Source of the DNA: Amorphochlora amoebiformis
Taxonomy: Eukaryota; Cercozoa; Chlorarachniophyceae
Reading direction: 5' to 3'
Length of the DNA stretch: 64,000 nt
Assembly: GCA_054601695.1 (NCBI GenBank)
Contig: BAAHQB010000009.1
Coordinates: 62,001-126,000, forward strand
Shown here: positions 1 to 41,576 of the stretch, piece by piece
Layout of the letters: each line of letters begins with the position of its first letter
Position numbering within the stretch: the stretch's first letter is position 1
Notes under the pieces: generated by a model
What the model saw: the letters and a program-made list of their open reading frames with translations, nothing else
The model's database searches: none
What the model was told of the DNA's origin: nothing
Position numbers and translations under genes: made by a program

Positions 1-123
1 TATATATATACATATAATATATGTGTGTATATGTGTGTATATGTGTGTATATGTGTGTATATATATACCTCTCTCTCTCTCTCTCTCTCCCCCTCCCTCG
101 ACCTCTCACCATTGTTCTGCTCC

Positions 124-183
<60 letters not shown>

Positions 184-264
184 ATTTCTATCTATCTATA
201 TATATGTGTGTTTTTATGTATCTCTATATGTATATATATGTATATGTGTATCAATATATATATC

Positions 265-295
<31 letters not shown>

Positions 296-297
296 AA

Positions 298-354
<57 letters not shown>

Positions 355-469
355 CACATATATATATATATATTTTATATATACATATGTATACATATGT
401 ATATGTGTATATATATTATATAGAAAATATCTATGTAATTTGTATGAATTTATAAATGTATACATAATG

Positions 470-545
<76 letters not shown>

Positions 546-549
546 GTAC

Positions 550-587
<38 letters not shown>

Positions 588-650
588 GTGTGTGTATGTG
601 TGTGTGTATGTATGTGTTTGTATGATTTGTGTGTGTGTGTGTGTGTGTGT
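1..650. repeat. TA, CT and TG microsatellite block
   Basis: Mixed simple repeats: (TG/TA) at the start, (CT)n around 69-190, long (TA)n runs to about 580, then (TG)n to 650. Apparent open frames here are only Tyr/Ile/Ser/Leu translations of dinucleotide repeats. The block reaches to within one base of the stop codon of the next gene. No gene is seen. Confidence 0.9.
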
Positions 651-1151
651 TCACCTACAAGCTACGCCTCTTTTCGGAGCGGCCCTGAGGGCGAGAATAG
701 CCCCTGCGGACGCCAGCCCACACACTCCTAGTGTCTCCATTCCTCCAATCCTCAAGCCACGTCCCATGATCAGGCCAGCGGTCGCCCCGACGATGGAGGC
801 TTGGTCGAAGGAGTTTTGCCTCTGGTTGTAATATATCCGGTATGCGCGGTCCTCGATACCGTCTTTTCTGTCCTCCATGGACCAGATTTTCGCACAAAGC
901 ATTATCCCGCCGATGGACGTGAAGATGATGCTCGAGTATCCCGCGGCGCGCGCAGTTAGCTTGGCCCAATCCTTGTATCCGAGGATGGCATAAGCCGGTG
1001 CGGTGAATAGGGCTAGGAAGCCACCAAGCTGGAAGCCCTTCAACAACACGTGGGATGAGAGAGTGGCTGTCGGGTAGCCCGGATAGGCGTGAGAGTTTGG
1101 GTCGATGGAGCGAAAGAAGATGTGCAGCAAAGAGTAGTCGACCTCCGACAT
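651..1151 (-). CDS. 166-aa hydrophobic protein, mitochondrial Tim17/B14.7-like appearance
   Basis: A single uninterrupted frame from ATG at 1151 (context GACAATGTC) to TGA at 651, with normal codon use, unlike the flanking repeats. The N-terminus ([15 protein letters not shown]) is followed by three or four Gly/Ala-rich hydrophobic stretches: around residues 28-60 ([20 protein letters not shown]), 65-90 ([20 protein letters not shown]) and 118-160 ([18 protein letters not shown], then [14 protein letters not shown]). A charged loop [14 protein letters not shown] lies between them. Glycine-rich helices of this kind are typical of small inner-mitochondrial-membrane proteins such as Tim17 and complex I B14.7. 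It may belong to a conserved protist family of unknown function (DUF1757 was considered), but I could not confirm membership. No intron is needed, which is unusual in this window. Existence is fairly sure; function is not. Confidence 0.7.
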   Translation of the reverse strand: MSEVDYSLLHIFFRSIDPNSHAYPGYPTATLSSHVLLKGFQLGGFLALFTAPAYAILGYKDWAKLTARAAGYSSIIFTSIGGIMLCAKIWSMEDRKDGIEDRAYRIYYNQRQNSFDQASIVGATAGLIMGRGLRIGGMETLGVCGLASAGAILALRAAPKRGVACR

Positions 1152-1359
1152 TGTCGAGCTGGGATGATGGTATCTTACTCACTCTTCGGAATCCAGGAGA
1201 CCATATTCTTCTTGAAACTGATCAAAACCGCCGGAATCGAACCCAAATGAACCTGATTAGATTAAGGTGATTTAATCGAAGAAACGTGGAATATTTATAG
1301 GTTGCGGAATTTTAAGGGCTTTTTAGAACTTAATATATATTTAGTCGCGAATGAATCGG

Positions 1360-1449
1360 TCAACTTTGTCCTCCGTGGGACATCACTGCACCACGTGTCA
1401 TTCGGAATCCAGCGGACACGTGTCACCTAAAGCTTGCTGTACGGCTGCA
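1360..1449. repeat. Dispersed repeat copy A, with two CACGTG sites
   Basis: About 85 bp shared with 4520-4606. The identical part includes GTCCTCCGTGGGACATCACT followed by GCACCACGTGTCATT. A second ACGTGTCACCTAAAG block and TACGGCTGCAC follow. No inverted ends or coding capacity are visible. Confidence 0.75.
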
Positions 1450-1892
1450 CGAGCGCGTATATCCAGGGGATGGGGAGGACGCAACGGCATCCTCTATATA
1501 TGGCTTGAAAAACAATATCTGCGCGCGTTTTGCGAATGCAAAGGTGTTCATGCTGTCCCATCCCAATCTCCATTCCCAATCTCCATCACCACCATATCAA
1601 AGCCCATCATCCCCATCCCCACCGTAATTCTCATCCCATGCCCATGCCCATCCCCATCCCCATCCCCCTCCCCGCCCCCATCCCCATCCCTAACCCCCTC
1701 TCACCCTGATCCTGTAAGAAATACCAAAAGAATAAAATGGACCAATTTTTCGGCTTACCTGACGCTCGGGCAGGCATTAGGGTAGGATAAGAGAACGAAA
1801 GCTGTCCGAAACGACGGAGCGGCCCCTCAAGTCCTACCCAAAGCCAAACGCACAAAAAACAGCCGCCCCCAAGATGACAACCAGGACCAATA

Positions 1893-2042
1893 TTCCAGCT
1901 CGGTCCACAACCCTCAAGCTCTCTGACAACCAGCTCCAATGTTCCAGCTCGGTCCACAACCCTCAAGCTCTCTGACAACCAGCTCCAATGTTCCAGCTCC
2001 GTCCACAACCCTCAAGCTCTCCCGGACTCTCCCCGACACACA
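1893..2042. repeat. 49-bp tandem repeat, three copies
   Basis: Copies begin at 1893, 1942 and 1991, each starting TTCCAGCTCGGTCCACAACC. The minus-strand reading is the 5' part of the candidate exon 1838-1920, including its acceptor, so this is probably an exon-edge duplication. Confidence 0.8.
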
Positions 2043-2165
2043 CCGCCTCGAGGAGCTAGTCCAGTCCAAACTACCGACTCACACATGCAACGTGGGGTGA
2101 GAGGGTGAGAGATGCGGCTAGAGATGGCTAGGGGTATACACAATTAATGCGTATGTACATACACG

Positions 2166-3935
<1,770 letters not shown>

Positions 3936-4056
3936 CAAACTTGATATGATGCATATACACATGCAAACTTGATATGATGCATATACACACATGCAAACTT
4001 GATATGATGCATATGCACATGCTGCCAATATTGATATGATGCATATACACATGCAA
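3936..4056. repeat. Tandem repeat of about 31 bp, four copies
   Basis: The unit contains ACTTGATATGATGCATATAC followed by ACATGCAA, repeated to 4056. The third unit is altered (GCTGCCAATATTGATATGAT). Confidence 0.85.
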
Positions 4057-4978
4057 ACTTCTATCTAGGGCCTGGCAGCCTCTCTACGTATTGTGTGAGT
4101 CTTGTATGAATACAATTACATCTACGTCTACATGTGCATCTCATCTCCGAGGTTTCTGATTATGAGGGTGATGATGCCACTATCTAGACATTTTGCTTGC
4201 GAATTGTGTTGTAGCAACCGTAACTGTATATACAACATCTATTACATACCGTTCGCCATCTAGCTAGGCCGGCTGTATCTAGTGGACGTACACATTCCAG
4301 ATGTTATACAAACTGAATATGAAATCTAGTAGAATCTGTATCCGATATCATAGTAATCAGGTTGTGTATAACTGTTAATACGTCATAGTAATCAGGTTGT
4401 GTATAACTGTTAATACGTCATACATGTCTCAGTGACTAGTATATATCATATAGCACTTACAAGCAAGCAGTCACCTTCTAGACTTTGGGAATCTGGAAAT
4501 TTCGTTCACATCTAGGATCGCCTTTGTCCTCCGTGGGACATCACTGCACCACGTGTCATTCCGAACCCAGCAGACACACGTGTCACCTAAAGTACGGCTG
4601 CACATCTACGTACACCGGGTACGATCGATTAAGCGCAATCGCGATCGCGATCAATTGTAACATACATATATATCTAGAAAACAACACTAAAATACCTAGT
4701 ATATAGGTATCTAGTCATGATATGAGAGACGTACGGACTACGGAGTACTATTGAAATGCATCCAGTCATGATGTACAGACTGTACAGGGTACATACGCAT
4801 ACAGGCTACGTAGTAGTACGTACGCGCGTATATACGTAGTATGCTCTGTATACATGTACATGTACGTATACGTACGTAAAGTTATAAGTTTATGTCACGC
4901 ATGCGTATCTATAGCTTATATGTCTGTATGCGGCAGGCCGTTAAACAACATTAATTTAGTATGTTTATTTAATTAGTA

Positions 4979-5034
<56 letters not shown>

Positions 5035-5960
5035 GTACATATACTAGATATACGTAGTATTACGTACTAGAGTCTAGTAGAGTATGCGCATAAGGCGCGG
5101 GCCGTAATGTGCAGTGATACTTCTAGACTTACCGTCCAGTACATCCAGATCACTCTAGTCACTAATATCCAGATATTCTAGATATTAGATATCAAGTGGC
5201 GTCACATGACGCTTATGCATATACTAACTAGTATTTATTACTGAACATATTACATGTATACATCGGACTTCGGCGTCACGGTCACGTACGTGTACAAGTG
5301 TGCATACATGCTTTCTACTCGAGATCACATACGTCAATTATTTAGAGTAATCCAGATACCACATATAGAGCTGGACAATGCTCATCATGCCTGGAATTTC
5401 ACATGCACGGGCTGGGCTGCTGCAGCTGTTGTGGTACACACAGTGTGGATGGATTGAAGTACTCTTTATCTTAATTACTGCTTCTAGTTCTTTCTGTAGT
5501 AAATTCAAATCAATCACGTCTTGCAGTGTGGTGCGAAGAATTCCCCTTTGCACGGAACAAGCGCCTGATGAGCAGAACATACATACACATACACATACAA
5601 ACAAACAAAAAAAAGAGAGATTTTTGAGACTCAGGGCTTCAAATTCATTTGAATATGGTTGGTTGCTCGCTTGTTGTTAGAACCTCGTCGAACGCTGAGC
5701 ACGTGGAGTTGAAGTACCATAATTTAGCTTTCGCAAGTCGGTAGGTCTGGTGGTGTGTTTGGGGAGGGGAGATTGAAATAATAGTGGTGAGGAGTCTGTC
5801 TTCGACACGTACGTACGTACGTAATTAATTAGGTTTGAAGTGAAGCGTTTAGTTGTTGATGTGATGTGTGTTGTTGGGTTAGATTAGTTGGAGTACCTTC
5901 CTGTGACTCACACCGTGCACGACCATGGCATACTTTTCCACCAAATTCCACCTTTTCGTA
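4057..5960. other. Unique intergenic sequence; weak candidate minus exons
   Basis: The largest stretch without TA arrays on the left side, except 4980-5030. It is rich in CTAG, GTAC and ACGTA tetramers. A direct repeat of about 35 bp (ATCAGGTTGTGTATAACTGT) occurs twice at 4357-4420. On the minus strand, 5480-5569 could be an exon (acceptor ATCAG; frame reading GILRTTLQDVIDLNLLQKEL). Sequence near 5929-5970 (ATG, frame [18 protein letters not shown], donor GTGTGAGT) could be a first exon. Their phases do not join cleanly, so I do not call a gene. Confidence 0.3.
4520..4606. repeat. Dispersed repeat copy B
   Basis: Second copy of the 1360-1449 element in the same orientation, with both CACGTG motifs kept and small differences (CCGAACCCAGCAGACACACG). 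Confidence 0.75.
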
Positions 5961-5976
5961 TGTATTCCATAATATA

Positions 5977-6028
<52 letters not shown>

Positions 6029-6258
6029 CTCTGTATTATATATAAACACATATATACATATACATATATATGTATTATATATGTGTGTACAATATATATA
6101 TATATATATACATACATACATATAAGCAAATGAATACATATGTTAATAAATAAATATATATATAGAGAGAGAGAGAGAGCGAGAGAGAGAGAGAGAAAGG
6201 AATACGTACGCGTATATTCTAAGCGTGTAGTCTTATTCTGTATATACACATATAAACC

Positions 6259-6306
<48 letters not shown>

Positions 6307-6354
6307 TACATACATCTATACATATACATATATATATATATATATATATAAAAT

Positions 6355-6392
<38 letters not shown>

Positions 6393-6579
6393 CATGTATA
6401 TAAATCAATACATATATGTATGTATATATACGGTACTTTCTAAGCGTGTGGTCGTAAAGTAGCTGGAACTGCTTCATAGGCAGTACTCTGAACGCAATCT
6501 AAATACGTACGTATTGTATATATATGTATATATGTATATATATGTATATATATACATATATATATATAAATATAAATAA

Positions 6580-6611
<32 letters not shown>

Positions 6612-6637
6612 GACTTTGTAAATATATATATATATAT

Positions 6638-6689
<52 letters not shown>

Positions 6690-6749
6690 TATACATATAT
6701 ATATATATATATACTTATAGGTATATATTGTTATATAGACATACATATC

Positions 6750-6793
<44 letters not shown>

Positions 6794-6814
6794 CATATAC
6801 ATAAAAACATATAT
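5961..6814. repeat. TA-rich array block downstream of the glycosyltransferase
   Basis: (TA)n with short interruptions and (GA)n at 6164-6197. A repeated phrase TCTAAGCGTGT(A/G)GTC(T/G)TA occurs at about 6218 and 6438. No gene is seen. Confidence 0.85.
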
Positions 6815-15778
<8,964 letters not shown>

Positions 15779-15787
15779 GTATAATAT

Positions 15788-15828
15788 ACGCTCATAATCA
15801 TACCGAGCGCATTTCAAACACGTAGGAT

Positions 15829-15877
<49 letters not shown>

Positions 15878-15958
15878 TTATATATGTATATATAATATAT
15901 ATATACATATATAATATACGCTCATAATCATACCGAGCGCATTTCAAACACGTAGGAT

Positions 15959-16047
<89 letters not shown>

Positions 16048-16094
16048 CGCTCATAATCATACCGACGCAAAACACGTAGGATCCTATATCTATA

Positions 16095-16155
<61 letters not shown>

Positions 16156-16209
16156 TATATATATGTAATATACGCTCATAATCATGCCGAGAGCAAAAGA
16201 CGTAGGATC

Positions 16210-16275
<66 letters not shown>

Positions 16276-16301
16276 ATATAATATATATATATATATATAT
16301 G

Positions 16302-16332
<31 letters not shown>

Positions 16333-16377
16333 TGACAGAATTAGGCAATTTTACCGAGCCTGAGTACATGTAGGATC

Positions 16378-16442
<65 letters not shown>

Positions 16443-16510
16443 ACATATATATACATCTACATATATTGACGAAATTAGGCAATTTTACCGGGCATGAGTA
16501 CATAGAGCCC
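15788..16510 (-). repeat. 5'-part copies of exon 15591-15650
   Basis: Copies near 15788, 15919, 16046, 16173, 16334 and 16467 all keep the BamHI-like acceptor edge (plus CACGTAGGATCCTATA) and a shortening, diverging 5' exon part. The last two differ most (AATTAGGCAATTTTACCG). (TA)n, and once (CT)n, separate them. Confidence 0.85.
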
Positions 16511-16620
16511 TTAAGCCATGGCTGTAACACCCTGTCACACAAACGGGCTTCCTACAAGTAAATACACCCATTTAATTGATACACACACACGAAAAACCTT
16601 CATTTTAAATTCAAACCACG

Positions 16621-16712
16621 GAGTTAGGGTTAGGGTTAGGGTTAGGGTTAGGGTTGGTGTTAGGGTTATGATAAGGGTTAGGGTTAGGGTTAGGGTTGGG
16701 ATTAGGGTTATG
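16621..16712 (+). repeat. Interstitial telomeric TTAGGG array
   Basis: About 15 hexamers of TTAGGG with a few variants (TTGGTG, TTATGATAAGGG). The array lies between two minus-strand genes and is too short and too internal to be a chromosome end. Confidence 0.9.
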
Positions 16713-16739
16713 AGAGATAGGGTTTGAGTAAAGTTGGTT

Positions 16740-17519
<780 letters not shown>

Positions 17520-18124
17520 TCACACACGTACATCGGTAAGATTATAAGAGTCCTCATCCTCAAGAGACTTAAATCTGTGCAAACCCGACGACGCCTCCTG
17601 AGGAGAAGGCTGTCCGCGGCTTGACGCGGAGGCCAAACTACCATTCGAAGCCCTCGCTTCGGCCTCCGGCTCAGAAATCACCCCAAAGTCTCTCCTTTCC
17701 TCCTCAGAATCCTTCTCTCCAGTCGTATTGTTGTTATTCAAATCTCTCCTTCCCATTCGTTTCTCTTCCGGTGGTTCAACACGGTCGCTCGCCGGCCCGT
17801 CGCCTCCGCCTGGGTCCAAGGAAGCGTCCCTCGGTGGATCCTCCCCCGGGGCGCCCCCGGGTAGTGGCGGAATGTCGTTGGGAATTGGGTTGTTGAGGTC
17901 TTCTGTTAGGGCAGCTGAATAGACATGAGGGTGAGTTTATTTTTGGAGGGAGAAGCAGAGGGTAGTTGGGATGGGTTGGGTGGTAAGGTAGGGTGTGATG
18001 TTTTTGTTTACGAGGTGCTGTTGTGAGGAGTATGGGTTGTGTGTGTGTGTGTGTGTGTGTGTGTGGGCATGTGTGTGGGTATGTGTGTGTGTGAGTTTCA
18101 TTATTTATATTATGTTATATTCTA

Positions 18125-18205
<81 letters not shown>

Positions 18206-18257
18206 GTAGTAAGGTAGGGTGTGATGTTTGTTTACGAGTTGCTGTTATGAGTATGGG

Positions 18258-18311
<54 letters not shown>

Positions 18312-18463
18312 GTGGATATGTGTGTATGTGTGTGTGTTTGTGTCTGTTTATGTATATTATGCTATGTAATATAATATATATATATATATATGTAATATAA
18401 TATTATATACATATATATATATATAGTATATATATATATATATAGTATATATATATATGGGCG

Positions 18464-18522
<59 letters not shown>

Positions 18523-19141
18523 TACATATACATATAAATATATACATATATAAAATACACCCATAGATGCACAAATATAATACACACGTAAAACAAAGTT
18601 AACATCACATATCACATAATAGGGTTGGATCGTGCAAGGGCTACCACCCGTACGACCATGCACAATGTGCTTAGGCTTGAGATATCATCCATACACCCTT
18701 TTCGTATGCAAACACGTCGACCTTTGGGCGGTGAAACAGTCTTATGTGCAGTTTGATACCTTTTGTTGTCTCGAGATCCGAAGACCCGGAATCTTTCACC
18801 ATGAAACTGTTCTTCAGGCGATTGTACGACTCTGTGGTGTGAGCGACGGTGGTCTTGGTGTCGACAGACGTGTGGTACGTCATCATGACGTATATCCTGC
18901 AAGCTAATATCAGTACATTGCTCATCTCTCACTTGCATCTTCGAATCTCCCCCCCACCCCCTCAAGATGGACAAAGACCAACAATAGAGCCCTTCCCGCG
19001 CTCTTGCCACTCTCACCTCTCCGTCATATCGAGATCGCTGTGTAGTCTATCGAAATGCTGAAAGAGGGGAAATACGTACATGCTGAACAAGCAGACAGCG
19101 AGGATAGCTCCTCCGACGCCCACTGTGGACCTCCTCATCAT
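17520..19141 (-). CDS. Single-pass membrane protein, 218 aa, three exons, function unknown
   Basis: Exons 19017-19141, 18760-18896 and 17520-17914 join in phase (2 then 1) to 219 codons, ATG at 19141, stop TGA at 17520. The N-terminus MMRRSTVGVGGAILAVCLFS then MYVFPLF is one hydrophobic anchor at residues 6-27. A mixed region follows (FDRLHSDLDMTER, then IYVMMTYHTSVDTKTT). The last exon is acidic, Pro/Gly/Ser-rich and probably disordered (GGAPGEDPPRDAS, RRDLNNNNTTGEKDSEEERR, FKSLEDEDSYNLTD). Introns use GTGAGA and GTATCA donors. The first intron is ordinary (120 bp); the second holds a (TA)n array. The gene is head-to-head with the methyltransferase. A signal-anchor or mitochondrial inner-membrane location is possible. 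I do not recognise the family. Confidence 0.7.
17975..18285. repeat. Direct duplication inside an intron
   Basis: A block starting GGTAAGGTAGGGTGTGATGT with GTTTACGAG, GCTGTT and GTATGGGTTG followed by (TG)n occurs at about 17981-18060 and again at 18208-18280. (TA)n lies between the two copies. Confidence 0.8.
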
Positions 19142-19336
19142 CACAACTCTCGCCAGCTGTGCACGTGAAGATGATTATGACCGCCGACAAAGGCTAAATT
19201 CCGTTCAAAAGCCAGATTCCTCAGCCCACACGCCCGTGTTTTTGCCCAGTTTACCCGCGAGGTGACGCCATTGCCGAAAAGTTAATCTATATCCAAATTG
19301 TGACACAAACGGTGACAAATCTTGGTGACACCCACC
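19142..19336. promoter_or_regulatory. Probable shared promoter of a divergent gene pair
   Basis: 195 bp separates the two start codons. It is free of microsatellite and CpG-rich relative to its surroundings, with three GGTGACA/GTGACAC-type repeats at 19300-19332. No TATA box is evident. The role is inferred from gene arrangement only. Confidence 0.45.
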
Positions 19337-33036
<13,700 letters not shown>

Positions 33037-33070
33037 GCTTAGCGCCACTTATGCTTAAGATTACCGATCA

Positions 33071-33925
33071 GGGTTAGGGTTAGGGTTAGGGTTAGGGTTA
33101 GGATTAGCGATCAGAGGTAGGGTTAGGGTTAGGGTTGTGGTTAGGGTTAGGGTTAGGGCTAGGATTAGCGATCGGAAGTAGGGTTAGGGTTGGGGTTGTG
33201 GTTAGGGTTAGGATTGGGGTTAGGATCAGCGATCAGAGGTAGGGTTAGGGTTAGGGTTAGGGTTAGGGTTAGGGTTAGGGTTAGGGTTAGGGTTAGGGTT
33301 AGCGATCAGAGTTAGGGTTAGGGTTAGGGTTAGGGTTAGGGTTAGGGTTCGGGTTAGAGTTAGGATTACCGATCAGGATTAGGGTAGGGTTAGGGTTATG
33401 GTTAGGGTTAGGGTATAAGATTTAGAGTTAGGGTTAGGATTAGGGTTAGGATTACCGATCAGAGTAAGGGTTTGGGTTAGGGTTGAGGTTACGGTTAGGG
33501 TTAGGGTTAGATTAGCGATCTGGGTTAGGGTTAGGGTTAGGGTTATGGTTAGGGTTAAGGTTGGGGTTGGGGTTAGGATTAGCGATCAGAGTTAGGGTTA
33601 GGGTTAGGGCTCGGATTTTGGCTAGGGTTAGGATTAGGATTAGCGATCAGAGTTAGGGTTAGAGTTAGGGTTAGGGTTACGGTTAGGGTTAGGGTTAGGA
33701 TTAGCGATCAGAGTTAGGGTTAGGGCTAGGGTTAGGGTTACGTTAGGGTTAGGGTTAGATTAGCGATCAGGGTTAGGTTTAGGGTTAGAGTTAGGGTTAG
33801 TGGTTAGGGTTGGGATTAGCGATCAGAGTTTGGGTTAGGGTAAGGGTTAGGGTTAGGGTTAGGGTTAGGTTTAGGATTATGGTTAGTGGTTAGGGTTAAG
33901 GTTAGGGTTAGGGTTAGGGTTAGGG
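33071..33925 (+). repeat. 855-bp interstitial TTAGGG array with ordered interruptions
   Basis: TTAGGG hexamers with frequent variants. About 13 interruptions of the type GGATTAGCGATCAGAG, spaced 40-90 bp and most often near 60 bp, give a higher-order unit. It starts 35 bp after the PRMT stop codon, so it may lie in the 3' UTR. Ordinary genes continue on both sides, so it is internal. Confidence 0.95.
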
Positions 33926-34163
33926 GGCGTCGGGTAGTTATGGCTGAAATTAGATGATTTCTATACAATTGTGTGTGTGTGTGTGCTTGTTTGTGCTTGT
34001 GTGTGCTTGTGTTTATGAATGCATATGTATGTATGTTATATTTATATATATATATATATATATATATGAACATATAGGTATATACATATATAGTTGTGTA
34101 TATGAAGGTTAAGTCCAAGCAATGATAGCACATGCATATTACATTATATTACATATATATGTA

Positions 34164-34195
<32 letters not shown>

Positions 34196-34266
34196 CATTG
34201 ACATATAGGCATATGTATAATATCATATATATATATATACACATACATACATATATATATACATAC

Positions 34267-34298
<32 letters not shown>

Positions 34299-34404
34299 CA
34301 TATGTATGTATATATATATATATTATATATGTATATGTATATATAGTTATATATGAAGGTTAAATCCAATTCATGATAGCGTATACATATATATACATAT
34401 ATGT

Positions 34405-34493
<89 letters not shown>

Positions 34494-34517
34494 ATATATA
34501 TATATATATATATATAT

Positions 34518-34560
<43 letters not shown>

Positions 34561-34594
34561 GGACATATAGGTATATACATATATGGACATATAG

Positions 34595-34633
<39 letters not shown>

Positions 34634-34644
34634 TGTATATGAAG
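33926..34644. repeat. TA/TG arrays with 5'-part copies of exon 34645-34687
   Basis: Copies near 34103-34130 and 34353-34380 repeat GAAGGTTAAATCCAA, CA and ATGATAGC, the acceptor and 5' part of the following exon. The rest is (TA)n and (TG)n. Confidence 0.75.
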
Positions 34645-34776
34645 GTTAAATCCAAGCAATGATAGCAAGCAAGAGCCTGAAAACAGGGTCATCAGACATA
34701 TACATAATGTATATGTATATTGATATAAACATATATATATATATATATGTACATATATATATATATATATATATAT

Positions 34777-34855
<79 letters not shown>

Positions 34856-34949
34856 GTGTATATATTACATATAACACATACTACTTTGTTGATTATAGAT
34901 GTGAATATATATACACACATATATGTACACAAGAGTTGCGTATATTCCT

Positions 34950-35002
<53 letters not shown>

Positions 35003-35061
35003 ATTATTATTATTATTATTATTACATTATTGTTTTGTTGTTATTAGAATTATTATTACCA

Positions 35062-35092
<31 letters not shown>

Positions 35093-35145
35093 TATTATTA
35101 TTATATTATTAGTATTATTACTATTATTATTATTATTATTACTCT

Positions 35146-35196
<51 letters not shown>

Positions 35197-35247
35197 CTAT
35201 ATATATATATATATGTGTGTGTGTATATATGTATGCAAGCTATGATG

Positions 35248-35291
<44 letters not shown>

Positions 35292-35350
35292 ATATATGTA
35301 TATAAATATATTTATATATATATATATATGTGTGTGTGTATGTATATATA

Positions 35351-35396
<46 letters not shown>

Positions 35397-36187
35397 ATAT
35401 ATGTACATACATACACATACATGTACACATACACATACCAATACACATACACACATATATTCACACATATATTCACACAAGATGGACATACACACATGCA
35501 TATGGATATAAAATACTCATGCTCTATATATACATGCACATACACATACATATGCACATACATACACACATACACACATACATGCACATACACACATACA
35601 CACACATGCACATACACATACATATGCACATACATACACACATACACACACACATGCACATACACATCCATATGCACACACATACACACATACACACATA
35701 CACACACATGCACATACACATACATATGCACATACATACACATGCACATACACATACATATACACATACACATACATACACACATACACACATACACACA
35801 CATGCACATACACATACATATGCACATGCAGATACATACACAAATACACACACATGCACATACGCATACATATACACATGCACATACATACACACATACA
35901 CACACATGCACATACACATACACATACATATGCACATGCACATACATACACACATACACACACATGCACATACGCATACATATACACATGCACATACATA
36001 CACACATACACACATACACACACATGCACATACACATACATATGCACATGCAGATACATACACACATACACATACATGCACATACACATACATATGCACA
36101 TGCACATACATACACACATACACATACATGCACATACACATACATATACACATGCACATACATACACACATACACATATATACACAA

Positions 36188-36230
<43 letters not shown>

Positions 36231-36248
36231 TATATATATATTTATTTA

Positions 36249-36304
<56 letters not shown>

Positions 36305-36431
36305 GTATATGTATGTATATATATTTACATGTATATATATATATATATGGATTAATCAGAATAATTCAGTGGTACTAGCGGGGATTGAGAGGCTAGTATT
36401 AGGTACTTTAATGCGTATATAATATCGAAAT

Positions 36432-36488
<57 letters not shown>

Positions 36489-36504
36489 TATGCATACATT
36501 TATA

Positions 36505-36551
<47 letters not shown>

Positions 36552-36682
36552 TGCATATAATATATATATATATATAAATATATAAATATATATGTATATA
36601 TTCATACCATACGTATATATATATTGGATCAAAAGTACACACATATAAATACATATACATATATACATACACACATATGTAC

Positions 36683-36728
<46 letters not shown>

Positions 36729-36871
36729 ATATATATATAAACATAGGATCAAAGAATAGTAGCGATGTCAAGTCGACATCGATAAGTTCGAGGAGGAGAT
36801 CCAGCGCGGATGTTGACCGAGTAGTCGTGCGTCGAGATGTCCAGTCAAAAACATTTGTGTTATGGGAATGA
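34645..36871 (+). CDS. 3' end of an unrecognised gene (three exons), Ser/Arg-rich C-terminus
   Basis: Exons 34645-34687, 36360-36402 and 36747-36871 join in phase and end at TGA 36869-36871. They read [29 protein letters not shown], then [20 protein letters not shown] and [20 protein letters not shown]. Acceptors are GAAG, ATCAG and ATAG; donors GTCATC and GTACTT. Exons 1 and 3 have 5'-part copies upstream (34103, 34353 and 36607), which supports both the strand and the exon edges. Earlier exons were not found between 33926 and 34640, and a start is not visible. The C-terminus is basic and Ser-rich. No family is recognised. Confidence 0.5.
34990..35145. repeat. (ATT)n trinucleotide array
   Basis: TTATTATTATT runs with CATTATTG and TAGTATTAC interruptions, flanked by (TA)n. 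It lies in an intron of the gene ending at 36871. Confidence 0.9.
35395..36195. repeat. CA-rich minisatellite of about 800 bp
   Basis: Built from ACACATACATACACACATAC, CACACACATGCACATACACA and TACATATGCACATGCACATA in changing order. It is open in all frames on both strands because it lacks T-rich stops. Those His/Thr- and Cys/Val-rich frames are not genes. Confidence 0.95.
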
Positions 36872-37452
36872 TCCCTACTAGCCTAGTAGCCCTTACTAGC
36901 CCTTAGTCGAGTTGAGTTTACAGCAGTCTAGCATCCTGTATAATTGATTAACTCAGTCGCTTTTCTGTATATACGTGATTTGGATATACATGGGTTGCTA
37001 GTAACTTGCTACTATATGATGCATGTATACATAATATTACATATGATATGATATATATATATATATATATAGTATATATATATATATATAACTATGAATA
37101 TGTATATGTACATATATCTAGATATATATGTATGTGTAACTAGATATAGTCTAGATATAGTACTACTTTACGCACGTGCACGTGCACATATATTTTACTA
37201 TGTTCCTGATTTCGACATATATTATTAGAATAAACTGGCTTGGATCACTGAGTCTATCGATCGATCTGATCACGACTAGTACTTAACATCTAATCACGTC
37301 CCGGCCGGCTCAGCGATTGCGCTCATAATCTCATGTAAGCTCAATCCTGTTTGCTGACAGCATCCACGGAATACTTTGCCGTGGTCGCATTCTTCCGCCT
37401 TCTAATTTGCTTTAGCATTCCTTGTGTGATCTGTGAGAATTGTGCGACAGGA
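36872..37452. other. Intergenic between convergent genes
   Basis: Unique AT-rich sequence with many CTAG, GTAC and CACGTG words (GCACGTGCACGTGCAC at about 37173), a short (TA)n at 37055-37085, and 3' flanks of both genes. A minus frame at 37341-37512 (NSQKSPPDFSHTHKNN onward) is an alternative reading of the next gene's last exon. Confidence 0.6.

Positions 37453-41576
<4,124 letters not shown>

Larger units (their letters stand above)
1152..2165. other. Intergenic, GC-richer; candidate minus-strand exon at 1838-1920
   Basis: Mostly unique sequence with an imperfect (CCCCAT)n tract near 1610-1695. On the minus strand 1838-1920 could be an exon: acceptor GAG, a frame reading VVDRAGILVLVVILGAAVF (a possible membrane segment), and donor GTAGGAC. 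Truncated copies of its 5' part lie upstream, as with proven exons in this window. A minus-strand ATG at about 1781 followed by donor GTAAGC is also possible. No product can be assigned. Confidence 0.3.

Noticed and set aside
655-1182. Alternative minus frame of 175 codons overlapping the first gene
   Set aside because: Its composition is Arg/Ser/Pro/His-rich without pattern, whereas the 651-1151 frame shows ordered hydrophobic segments.
1205-1235. T-loop-like GGTTCGATTCC on the minus strand
   Set aside because: The flanks do not form a T stem and no anticodon arm is present.
33071-33925. True chromosome end
   Set aside because: Interrupted hexamers and intact genes on both sides show that the array is internal.
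35312-36422. Frames of up to 343 codons, His/Thr- or Cys/Val/Met-rich, on both strands
   Set aside because: All are translations of the CA-rich minisatellite, which lacks stops in several frames at once.
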